This document shows positions 26,187 to 33,891 of a stretch of DNA of 56,179 nucleotides, piece after piece (position 1 is the first letter of the stretch; every line of letters starts with the position of its first letter). Where the stretch lies: the NCBI GenBank assembly GCA_964560875.1, contig CAZLMW010000048.1, forward strand, positions 1 through 56,179. The letters are read 5' to 3'. Origin of the DNA: CAZLMW01 sp964560875. GTDB taxonomy: Bacteria; Myxococcota_A; UBA9042. The translations under genes were made by a program, and so were the position numbers. The notes under the pieces were generated by a model. The model had not been told where the DNA came from, did not search any database, and worked only from the letters and a program-made list of their open reading frames with translations.

Positions 26187-27173
26187 TCAGGGCACGTCCA
26201 CGCGGTCAAAGATCCGCTGCACGATGTCTTCGGACGTCAGCGACTCGGCTTCGGCCTGGTAGGTCAGGATCACGCGGTGGCGCAGCACGTCGAGACCGAT
26301 CGCCTTGATATCCTCGGGGATAACGTAGCCGCGGTGTCGCAGGAACGCGTGCGCCTTGGCCGCCATTGTCAGGTAGATGCTCGCGCGCGGGCTGGCCCCG
26401 AACTGGATGAACTCTGCAGCGTCACCAACGCCGTGGGCGCGCGGGTCGCGGGTCGCGAAGATGATGTCGACGATGTAGCGCTTGAGCTTGTCGTCGATAT
26501 GCACCTCGGTCACGACTTTGCGGGCATCCATCACCTGTTCGGGCGACACGACGGGCTGCGGTTCGTTGATGATGCCGCCGGTCGCCGCGTTGAGGATCTG
26601 CAGCTCTTCCTCTTTGCTCGGGTAACCGACGCGCACCATCAACATGAAACGGTCGACCTGCGCTTCGGGGAGCGGGTAGGTGCCTTCCTGCTCGATGGGG
26701 TTTTGGGTCGCGAGGACGAGGAATGGCTCGGCAAGCTTGAACGTTTCGTCGCTGATCGTGACCTGCTTTTCCTGCATCGCCTCGAGCAACGCGGACTGCA
26801 CCTTGGCGGGGGCGCGATTGATCTCGTCTGCGAGGATCAGGTTGGCGAAAATCGGGCCCCGCTTGACCGAAAACGACTGGTCGCGCGGGTTGTAGATCTG
26901 CGTACCGAGGATGTCGGCGGGCAGCAGATCGGGCGTGAACTGGATGCGCTGAAAGTTGACCGACAAGCATTGCGACAGCGTTTTGACCGTCAGCGTCTTG
27001 GCGAGTCCGGGCACGCCTTCGAGCAGCACGTGGCCGCCGGTGAGCATGCCGATCAGCAGCCGCTCAACCATCTCGTTTTGGCCGACGACCGCCTTGCGCA
27101 TCTCGGTCAGCAAGGGATCGATGAAGCCCGATTTGTCGCGCACAAGCTCGTTGAGCACACGAATATCCTGCAC
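26187..27173 (-). CDS. moxR: MoxR-family AAA+ ATPase
   Basis: The product has 328 residues, a normal MoxR length. Walker A is GVPGLAKT (53-60) and Walker B LILADE (112-117). Sensor 1 lies in LVLATQNPIEQEGTYPLPEAQ and the C-terminal lid contains GASPRASIYL. MoxR ATPases act as chaperone-like partners of DUF58/Bat VWA proteins. GTG at 27173 is supported by a perfect AGGAGG with four-base spacing; an upstream extension to 27284 is not supported. It is the first gene of the Bat operon and is divergent from the Ser/Thr kinase gene at 27366, with about 190 bp between the two starts. Confidence 0.96.
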   Translation of the reverse strand: MQDIRVLNELVRDKSGFIDPLLTEMRKAVVGQNEMVERLLIGMLTGGHVLLEGVPGLAKTLTVKTLSQCLSVNFQRIQFTPDLLPADILGTQIYNPRDQSFSVKRGPIFANLILADEINRAPAKVQSALLEAMQEKQVTISDETFKLAEPFLVLATQNPIEQEGTYPLPEAQVDRFMLMVRVGYPSKEEELQILNAATGGIINEPQPVVSPEQVMDARKVVTEVHIDDKLKRYIVDIIFATRDPRAHGVGDAAEFIQFGASPRASIYLTMAAKAHAFLRHRGYVIPEDIKAIGLDVLRHRVILTYQAEAESLTSEDIVQRIFDRVDVP

Positions 27174-27365
27174 GTTGCCTCCTTGGAAGGTCCGTCCTGG
27201 CGCGGTACGCCGCTGCCAAAAGCCCGAAACTGTCGCGTCTATTCCCACGCGCGTGGCGCGAGGGGCAGGGAAGATAAGCGGCAAATCGCGTTTGTCGAGT
27301 GCCGCCGGGTCGACCGCCCATGAACCGACCCCTGCGAAGCGTTTTGGCCGCGATCAGGCGCGGAG
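27174..27365. promoter_or_regulatory. Divergent intergenic region with a 12-bp palindrome
   Basis: These 192 bp must hold the promoters of moxR (minus) and the Ser/Thr kinase gene (plus). A perfect palindrome CCACGCGCGTGG lies at 27245-27256 and could be an operator. I do not see convincing -35/-10 boxes. Confidence 0.4.
27178..27183 (-). promoter_or_regulatory. Shine-Dalgarno AGGAGG for moxR
   Basis: A perfect AGGAGG four bases before GTG 27173 fixes the moxR start. Confidence 0.85.
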
Positions 27366-30218
27366 GTGCCGAATCGTGTGCAAAGGCATAGACTCGCGCC
27401 CGTGGATAGCGCCCCTGACCCGTTGATCGGCTCGCGAATCGGCCCCTTCCGCGTCATCGAACGACTCGGTGCGGGCGGCATGGGCGTGGTGTATCGCGGC
27501 GAAGACACCCGCCTCGGTCGCGCCGTGGCGCTCAAGATCTTGCCCAGCGATCTTGTGGCCGACGACGAACGCCGACTGCGGTTTCTGCGCGAAGCCCGGG
27601 CCGCCGCCAAGATCAACCACCCCGCGATCGCCCAGGTGTTCGATATCGGCGAGCACGAAGGCACGGTGTGGATCGCGCTTGAGATGTGTCCCGGCGGCAC
27701 CCTGCGCGACCGCATGAAGCGCGCAAAAATGGGCGTTTCCGAGGCGCTGCGGATCGCCCACGACGTCGCTGGGGCGCTCGAAGCCGCGGCTCGTGTCGGA
27801 ATCGTCCACCGGGACCTCAAGCCCGACAACATCATGTTCGACGAAGCGGGGCGAACGAAGGTCCTCGACTTCGGACTCGCGCGCATCAACCCGCCCGAAG
27901 AGGCCGTGAGCGTGGACGACGCGACCGTCGAGGGTTTCCAGACGCAGCAGGGCCGGATTCTCGGCACGCCCGGCTACATGTCGCCCGAGCAGGCCACCGG
28001 AACCGCCGTCGATAGCCGCGCTGATCAGTTCTCCCTCGGCGTCGTGCTGTACGAGATGATCAGCGGCAAGCGACCGTTCAAGGGTCGTTCATCGATGGAG
28101 ATCATCATCTCCACGACCCGCGACGCGCCCGTGCCGATCTCCGACCATGACATCTCGGTCCCAGCGAGCGCCCAGGCCATCGTCGAACGGTGCCTGGCCA
28201 AGTCGCCCGACCAGCGCTACCCCGATGCCAAGGCGCTGCTCGCCGCCATCGATGACGCGCTGAGTAAACGCGTCCGACCGGATAAACGCGCCCGACCGGC
28301 GCGCGATAACGACGTCAACGCGGCGACCGCCCTTGACCTGGAAGCCCCGACAAACAAGGTCTTCGCCGACCGCGCCCCAACTGCCGACCCCGCGCCCCAG
28401 TCAGCAAACCCGCCGCGGTCATCGGTCACACAGACGGGAACGCACGGTGGCACCCGCCCCACGCGGAGCACCGGAGTCCTCGTCGGATCCATCGCCGCCG
28501 TCATCATCGGCACCGCCGGCGCGGCGATGATGTTGGCGCAGGAAGACGCCGAGAACCTGCCGCGCATCGCCGCCACAGCCAAAGCCGGGAAAACCGCCGC
28601 TGAAAAGGGGCTTTGGCCCGGTTGGCCGCCCGTTCCCGCGCTCGACGACAAGCAGGCCGTTAAAGTCTATGTCGAGGCGTTGAGCGAGCTCCGGTCGGGC
28701 CGCTTGATGCTCTACAGAACGGTCGAAGACGCGGTCAAGCGACGCCCCGATTTCGCGGAAGCGTGGCTCTTTCTCGCGTTCGTCCAGTGGAATAACCAGC
28801 AAACCGCGGCCGGTCGCAAGGCGTTCAATCACGCGCGCCGCCTCAAGGAGAAACTGCACCCGGTGTGGCGCGAGGTCATGCACGCCATGGCGCCCGTCGT
28901 GTTGCAGACCCCGCCGGATATCGCCGAGGCGGAAAGAAGGTTTCGAGCGGCCATCAAGAACCGTCCGAAGTCGGCTGTCCTGCCGTTTTCCCTCGCGACG
29001 CTGCTGCCCCCGGGCGAAAACTACGACGACATCATCGACCTGCTCGACCGCGCGCTCGCGATCGACCCGGAATTCATCAACGCAGCGGGCCTCCGTATCG
29101 AAGCGCTCGCAGCGGTGGGCCGTGTCGACGACGCGCTCCAAGCGGCCGCGGATTGCCGGAAGAAGTCGCCCGACTCCATCTACTGCACATCGATTCCAGC
29201 GCGGATCTTCAGTCAGCAGGGCAAGTGCGAGGACGTCATCCAAATGGGTCGCCTCGCAACGGCCGCCGATCCGGAACAAGCCGCCGGTCCCATCTTTGTC
29301 GCGCGAGGACTCGCGGCGATGAACAGGCCCATCCCCGCCGTTGAAGCCGCCGTCGAACAGGGTCTGAAGCTGGTGCGCATCAAGCAAATGGGCGACCGAA
29401 TCCGCGGTGTGTTCCGCTATCGCGTTGCCGCGCTCAAGGGCGACTTCACAACGGCGATCGCCGAGGCGCGCAAGCTCATCGCGCAAGGCAAAGGCGCCGG
29501 ACACCGAATCCGCGTCGGCGGCCCCATTGCGCTGGCCGCCATGGCGTTGCTCGAGTCTGGAGAGCGCGAACAGGCCGCCAAGCTCGCCGCCGATTTCATC
29601 GCGCGAATGGACGCCTACGAACAAGACCCGGTGGGCAACGTCGAATCGCTGGCCGGCGATCCCGTTCCGCGGTTATTGCGTGTGCTGGCCGAAACGCGAC
29701 ACCTGGACAATGTGCGCTGGCAAAATTCGGTACAGCGCTGGCTCACAGGCTGGGAAGAGGCTGGAATCCCAAGACTTTCGCGCCGTTTTGCTTGGCCTTA
29801 TGGCTATGCACGCGCCGTGGCCGGTCCCGCTGAAGCAACCCTGGCCGTGGCCGAATACGATCCGAAGCTGCCCATCCCCCTCTTTTTGCCCTCGGCGATG
29901 CTCGCGGCGGACATCGGCCGGACATTCCTGCACGCCGGCCGCATGGCAGACGCCCGCAAATGGCTTGAGCTCGCGACGCACAACTGCGACATCCTCGCCC
30001 ATCCTATCGCAGGCGTGCGCGCGTTCTTCGATCGCGGCATGCTGCATGAGAGAGACGGAAACACGGCCGAAGCGTGCAAGATGTACAAGCAGGTCCTCAC
30101 GCGATGGCCCGATCCTCAACCCCGGTCCATGACCGTCAATCGCGCACGAGATCGCCGCGCAGCGCTCGGCTGCGATCAACCCACGACCGCCACGCCCCCA
30201 GGCAGCGAGACCCCATGA
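27366..30218 (+). CDS. Membrane Ser/Thr protein kinase with C-terminal TPR-like sensor
   Basis: The product has 950 residues. A complete Hanks-type kinase domain covers about 27-290: glycine loop LGAGGMG (34-40), Lys57, HRDLKPDN (148-155), DFG (168-170), and GTPGYMSPEQA in the activation segment. A juxtamembrane Pro/Ala-rich segment leads to one membrane helix near 370-392 (VGSIAAVIIGTAGAAMMLA). The extracytoplasmic part of about 550 residues is built of TPR-like helical pairs (DRALAIDPEFINAAGLRIEALAAVG). This is the PknB-like layout common in Myxococcota. GTG at 27366 is taken as start, with GGAG adjacent; later GTG codons at 27378 and 27402 are possible and would not touch the kinase core. 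The stop overlaps the YgfZ-like start (ATGA). Confidence 0.92.
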   Translation: MPNRVQRHRLAPVDSAPDPLIGSRIGPFRVIERLGAGGMGVVYRGEDTRLGRAVALKILPSDLVADDERRLRFLREARAAAKINHPAIAQVFDIGEHEGTVWIALEMCPGGTLRDRMKRAKMGVSEALRIAHDVAGALEAAARVGIVHRDLKPDNIMFDEAGRTKVLDFGLARINPPEEAVSVDDATVEGFQTQQGRILGTPGYMSPEQATGTAVDSRADQFSLGVVLYEMISGKRPFKGRSSMEIIISTTRDAPVPISDHDISVPASAQAIVERCLAKSPDQRYPDAKALLAAIDDALSKRVRPDKRARPARDNDVNAATALDLEAPTNKVFADRAPTADPAPQSANPPRSSVTQTGTHGGTRPTRSTGVLVGSIAAVIIGTAGAAMMLAQEDAENLPRIAATAKAGKTAAEKGLWPGWPPVPALDDKQAVKVYVEALSELRSGRLMLYRTVEDAVKRRPDFAEAWLFLAFVQWNNQQTAAGRKAFNHARRLKEKLHPVWREVMHAMAPVVLQTPPDIAEAERRFRAAIKNRPKSAVLPFSLATLLPPGENYDDIIDLLDRALAIDPEFINAAGLRIEALAAVGRVDDALQAAADCRKKSPDSIYCTSIPARIFSQQGKCEDVIQMGRLATAADPEQAAGPIFVARGLAAMNRPIPAVEAAVEQGLKLVRIKQMGDRIRGVFRYRVAALKGDFTTAIAEARKLIAQGKGAGHRIRVGGPIALAAMALLESGEREQAAKLAADFIARMDAYEQDPVGNVESLAGDPVPRLLRVLAETRHLDNVRWQNSVQRWLTGWEEAGIPRLSRRFAWPYGYARAVAGPAEATLAVAEYDPKLPIPLFLPSAMLAADIGRTFLHAGRMADARKWLELATHNCDILAHPIAGVRAFFDRGMLHERDGNTAEACKMYKQVLTRWPDPQPRSMTVNRARDRRAALGCDQPTTATPPGSETP

Positions 30219-31186
30219 ATTGGCTCCCGCTCGATCCCAAGACCGCCGACCTGGTGGCCCCTCGAGCGTCATCGCAGGTCGTCTTCGCGCGCGGTGACCA
30301 GGCGGTTATCCGCGTGACTGGAAAGCATCGCGGCCGTTTCCTGCAAGCGTTGATGACGCAAGACATCGACCAGGATCGGACCGGCGATATCGCGCGAACG
30401 TGTCTTTGCACCGCGCAGGGCAAACTGATCGCGCTCGCCACGTCGGTGGTCACGGCGGACGCGATTCTCCTCGTCACCCTCGCCGAAACCGCCCAGCCGC
30501 TCATCGACGGGTTGTTGCGCTACCGTGTTGCCGAGCGCGTGAAGCTCGCCGTGGATCCCGATGTCAGCGTCGTGACCAGCCTCAATGGGACGCCGGCCGC
30601 CGACTTCGACCCCGTCGCCGAATGGCCGCAAGAATCCAGCGCCGGTGTTTTGAACCACGGCATTGTGGCGACCGAGAAGCTGCCCAGCTTGCTCGCGCAG
30701 GCGACCGAGGACGAGTACGCGATCGGAGACACGGCTGCCTGGCACGCCGCACGAATCAACCACGGGATCTCCGATGTCGGGCTCGATTTCGATGACGGGT
30801 CCACCCCGCTCGAGCTCGGGATGCGCGACGCCGTGTCCTATTCGAAGGGCTGCTACCTCGGCCAGGAAGCCATCGCGATGATGACCTACCGCGGCAAGCT
30901 CCGGCGTCACCTGTGCTGGACCCAGGCAGACGACGTGGACGACGCCGCCGCGGCTGCGCTCGTCGTGGGGACCAAGATTCGCAGCGCCCAGACAGGCAAA
31001 CGGGCCGGTTCGCTGGCCAGCGGTTACATCGTCGACGGCGTGGCGCGCGGGCTCGCGCTTATCAACCGCCGAACTTTCGAGCCGGGTGCTAAGATCGCCA
31101 TCCCCCGCTCCGACGGCGCCGATCCCCTCGTGGCGCAAATCATCGACGCGACCGTTCCGGACGTTTTCGCGGGCGAGGACGCATGA
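30215..31186 (+). CDS. ygfZ: YgfZ/GcvT-like folate-binding protein
   Basis: The product has 323 residues, a normal length for YgfZ. The family signature KGCYLGQE lies at 211-218 with the conserved Cys213. N-terminal strands (VIRVTGKHRGRFLQALMTQDI) and TAQGKLIALATSVV match the GcvT-like fold. YgfZ binds tetrahydrofolate and supports iron-sulphur enzymes such as MiaB. Its usual partners are not visible here; it lies between a kinase and a nucleotide-sugar-type fusion enzyme, linked to both by ATGA overlaps. ATG at 30215 overlaps the kinase stop; an upstream in-frame extension inside the kinase gene is rejected. Confidence 0.87.
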   Translation: MNWLPLDPKTADLVAPRASSQVVFARGDQAVIRVTGKHRGRFLQALMTQDIDQDRTGDIARTCLCTAQGKLIALATSVVTADAILLVTLAETAQPLIDGLLRYRVAERVKLAVDPDVSVVTSLNGTPAADFDPVAEWPQESSAGVLNHGIVATEKLPSLLAQATEDEYAIGDTAAWHAARINHGISDVGLDFDDGSTPLELGMRDAVSYSKGCYLGQEAIAMMTYRGKLRRHLCWTQADDVDDAAAAALVVGTKIRSAQTGKRAGSLASGYIVDGVARGLALINRRTFEPGAKIAIPRSDGADPLVAQIIDATVPDVFAGEDA

Positions 31187-33837
31187 TCATCGGTTTGACC
31201 GGCCGCAACGGCGCCGGCAAGGGCACAGTCGCCCAGTGGTTCACCGAGCGGGGCTTCCGCTACACGTCGCTGTCCGACGCGATCCGCATCGATCTGCGCG
31301 AACGAGGCCTCGAGGTCACGCGCGACAACCTCATCGCAGGTGGTCGACAGCTCCGCGAAGAAGGCGGTCCCGGCGTGCTGGCGGAACGCATCCTTCGCAC
31401 CATCCCCGCGGGCGAAAACACCATCGTAGACAGCGTGCGCAACCCCGCCGAAGTCGCCGAATTACGCGGCCGACCCGACTTCGTCTTCCTCGAGGTCACC
31501 GCCGACGAGCGCACCCGCTACGAACGGATGCTCGTGCGCAACCGAGGCGGCGACGCCACAAGCTTCGAGGAGTTCCGACGCCACGAGCAAGCCGAGCTCC
31601 ACTCCACCGACAGCGCCGCGCAACAGCTCGTCGCCACAGCCGCGCTCGCCGACCTGCAATTCGGCAACGACAGCGATCTCGCAGACCTGCACAGCGCTCT
31701 CGCAGCCGTCTTCCCCACCGTTCGGGCGGATTCCGATGCAGCCACCGCGCCACTTCCCGACGTCGATGTCGTGATCACCGGCGGCGCGGGCTTCATCGGC
31801 GCGGACATCGCCCGCAACCTTCTGACATCAGGCCGCTCGGTGCGCTGCGTCGATATCGCGGGGTTCAATCGCCTCGCCGATGTTCGCGACGACCCGAATC
31901 TGCAGTTCGTTGTGGGCGACATTCGCGCGATCCCCGACATCATCGCGGGCGCCGGTCGCTGCGTGCACCTGGCCGCGGTCGTGGGCGTAGACCGCTATAT
32001 CGAAGACCCCGAGCTCGTCCTCGACGTCAACATCCTCGGTGGACGCGCCGTCTTGCGGGCGTGCGTCGAGCACGACGTACCGGTCATTATCGCAAGCACG
32101 AGCGAAGTTTACGGGCGGTGGCGCATCGACCTCGACGAATCGATCGGCCCGCGGCTCGGCAACCTGGCCAACAGTCGGTGGTGCTACTCGATCAGCAAGT
32201 CCACGCTCGAACAGTACGCACACGCGATGGGCAGACGCGGCCTGCGGTTCGCCATCGTCCGCTACTTCAACGTCTACGGCCCAAAGCTCGATCGCCCCGG
32301 CGCCGGACGCGTGCTCGGCAAGTTCCTCGGCTGCGTGCAGGAAGGCAAACCGCTGCCGCTTGTCGACGGAGGCGAAGCCGTACGCTCGTTCTGCCACATC
32401 GACGACGCCGTTCGCGGCACAGTGGGCCTGCTCGACAACCTCGACAACGACAAGGTTGCGGGTCGCGCGTTCAATATCGGCCGGATCGAGCCGGTCACAA
32501 TCGCGGACCTGGCCGGGCGGGTCATCGCGCTCGCTGGCCACGAGGCCGGAACCGAACACGTAGCTGGCCGCGATCACTTCGGCGACGGCTTCGAAGAGAT
32601 CGAGAGGCGCGTACCCAACGTCTCAGCGATGCGCGAGGTGCTCGGTTTTTCAGCCGACATCGACCTGGACACCGGCCTGCGGCAGACCCTCGAACACTGG
32701 CAGCTGCTCGGCCCGCCCCGCGATGCCCATCCAGCTGCCACGCTCGGCTTTGTGCGCCCCCAGGTCGAACCCGACAGCGACCTGCTCGACACCATCACCG
32801 CAGCCTTGCAGTCGGGCCAATTGACCAACCGAGGCACCGTCCTGCGCGACTTCGAAGGTTCCCTCGCCTCCTACCTCGGCGCGTCCGAGGTGATGGCAAC
32901 GTCCTCGGGATCCGGCGCATTGCTCCTCGCAACCCTGGCATTGGCCCCGCGCGGCAAAGCGATCATGCCCGCGTTCACCTACATCGCGACCTTGAATTGC
33001 GCGGTCTGGGCCGGCCTCGAGCCTGTGTTCTGCGATATCGATCCGCACACGTGGACGATGTGTCCCGACTCCTTGCGCCGCACCCTCGCAGCTCATCCGG
33101 ACGCCAGCCTGGTCGTGCCCGTCAACGTCTACGGAACCCCGCCCGATCTCGGCGCGATCCGGGCCGTTTGCGATGAATCCAGCGCCGTTCTGCTGTATGA
33201 CAACGCCCATGGCGTCGGCACCGAGCGAGATGGAGCTCGTCTCGATCCGCATGTCGACATCCAGGTCTTCAGCCTGCACGCAACCAAGATTCTGCCGGCG
33301 GTCGAGGGCGGCTTCGTTTCCGCGCGCGATCCGGCGCTGATGGCCGAGCTTCGACGGCTCTGCAACCATGGCCTCGACTCGGACCTGCGCCGCAGCAAAC
33401 CGGGCTTCAACTTCAAGATGTCCGAGCTTCACGCCGCGGTCGGTCGCCACTCACTTCGGCAACTGCCAGGGGCCCTGCAACGCCGCCGGACCTATGCCAA
33501 ACGTCTGCGCGCCGCGATCGAATTGGCCGCCGCGTTCACCAACCAGGCGCTCCCCGACGGCGTTCGGAGCAACCACCAAAACCTCGCCGTGTTGGCTCCC
33601 GAAGGCGCCGATTTGGACGCTGTGTCCGGCGAGTTCAAGCGGCACGGCGTGGGAAGTCGACGCTATTTCTGGCCGCCGCTGCACGAGCTCCAGGACTACG
33701 AAGGCCGGTTCAACTTGCCGGTGACCGACGCCGTCTGCGCACGGCTGCTCTGCCTGCCGATGTGGTCACGAATGGACGACGCCGTGCTCGCCCGCGTGGA
33801 GTCCGCGATATCGGCCACGTCCACGAGCCTTAGCTAG
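31183..33837 (+). CDS. Trifunctional fusion: P-loop nucleotide kinase, SDR epimerase/dehydratase, DegT/DnrJ-type aminotransferase
   Basis: The product has 884 residues with three complete-looking domains. Residues 1-180 are a dephospho-CoA-kinase-like P-loop kinase (GLTGRNGAGKGT at 4-15, SLSDAIRIDLRERGL, VDSVRNPAEV). Residues 194-510 are an extended SDR: TGGAGFIG at 199-206, STSEVYG at 305-311 and the catalytic YSISK with Tyr335/Lys339. Residues 545-880 are a PLP aminotransferase: TSSGSGAL at 573-580, Asp673 in LYDNAHG, and the Schiff-base Lys702 in FSLHATK with the following EGGFV. SDR plus DegT suggests making an amino-deoxy nucleotide sugar for a glycan; the kinase may act on a nucleotide or sugar. 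There is no signal peptide, so it is cytoplasmic. It starts by ATGA overlap with the YgfZ-like gene. Confidence 0.9.
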   Translation: MIIGLTGRNGAGKGTVAQWFTERGFRYTSLSDAIRIDLRERGLEVTRDNLIAGGRQLREEGGPGVLAERILRTIPAGENTIVDSVRNPAEVAELRGRPDFVFLEVTADERTRYERMLVRNRGGDATSFEEFRRHEQAELHSTDSAAQQLVATAALADLQFGNDSDLADLHSALAAVFPTVRADSDAATAPLPDVDVVITGGAGFIGADIARNLLTSGRSVRCVDIAGFNRLADVRDDPNLQFVVGDIRAIPDIIAGAGRCVHLAAVVGVDRYIEDPELVLDVNILGGRAVLRACVEHDVPVIIASTSEVYGRWRIDLDESIGPRLGNLANSRWCYSISKSTLEQYAHAMGRRGLRFAIVRYFNVYGPKLDRPGAGRVLGKFLGCVQEGKPLPLVDGGEAVRSFCHIDDAVRGTVGLLDNLDNDKVAGRAFNIGRIEPVTIADLAGRVIALAGHEAGTEHVAGRDHFGDGFEEIERRVPNVSAMREVLGFSADIDLDTGLRQTLEHWQLLGPPRDAHPAATLGFVRPQVEPDSDLLDTITAALQSGQLTNRGTVLRDFEGSLASYLGASEVMATSSGSGALLLATLALAPRGKAIMPAFTYIATLNCAVWAGLEPVFCDIDPHTWTMCPDSLRRTLAAHPDASLVVPVNVYGTPPDLGAIRAVCDESSAVLLYDNAHGVGTERDGARLDPHVDIQVFSLHATKILPAVEGGFVSARDPALMAELRRLCNHGLDSDLRRSKPGFNFKMSELHAAVGRHSLRQLPGALQRRRTYAKRLRAAIELAAAFTNQALPDGVRSNHQNLAVLAPEGADLDAVSGEFKRHGVGSRRYFWPPLHELQDYEGRFNLPVTDAVCARLLCLPMWSRMDDAVLARVESAISATSTSLS

Positions 33838-33891
33838 CTCAAAGCTACGTTATTTCGGTCTTTTCGAGCCGACTGACGCCGTCGGTCGTGG
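33838..33891. other. Short convergent intergenic region with a weak hairpin
   Basis: Between the two convergent stops a 5-bp stem CCGAC/GTCGG with a 7-nt loop lies at 33869-33885. Neither strand has a following T-run, so I do not call it a terminator. Confidence 0.3.

Noticed and set aside
22246..27173. MoxR-VWA genes as a phage-defence system
   Set aside because: Gene order MoxR, DUF58, DUF4381-like, BatA, BatB/C, BatD/E is the classical Bat operon. No nuclease, methylase or defence partner is present.
31086..33176. A 696-codon plus-strand frame overlapping the trifunctional fusion
   Set aside because: It is very rich in Arg and Pro, lacks motifs and overlaps three convincing enzyme domains in another frame.
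33869..33885. Rho-independent terminator between convergent genes
   Set aside because: The stem is only 5 bp and no T-run follows on either strand.
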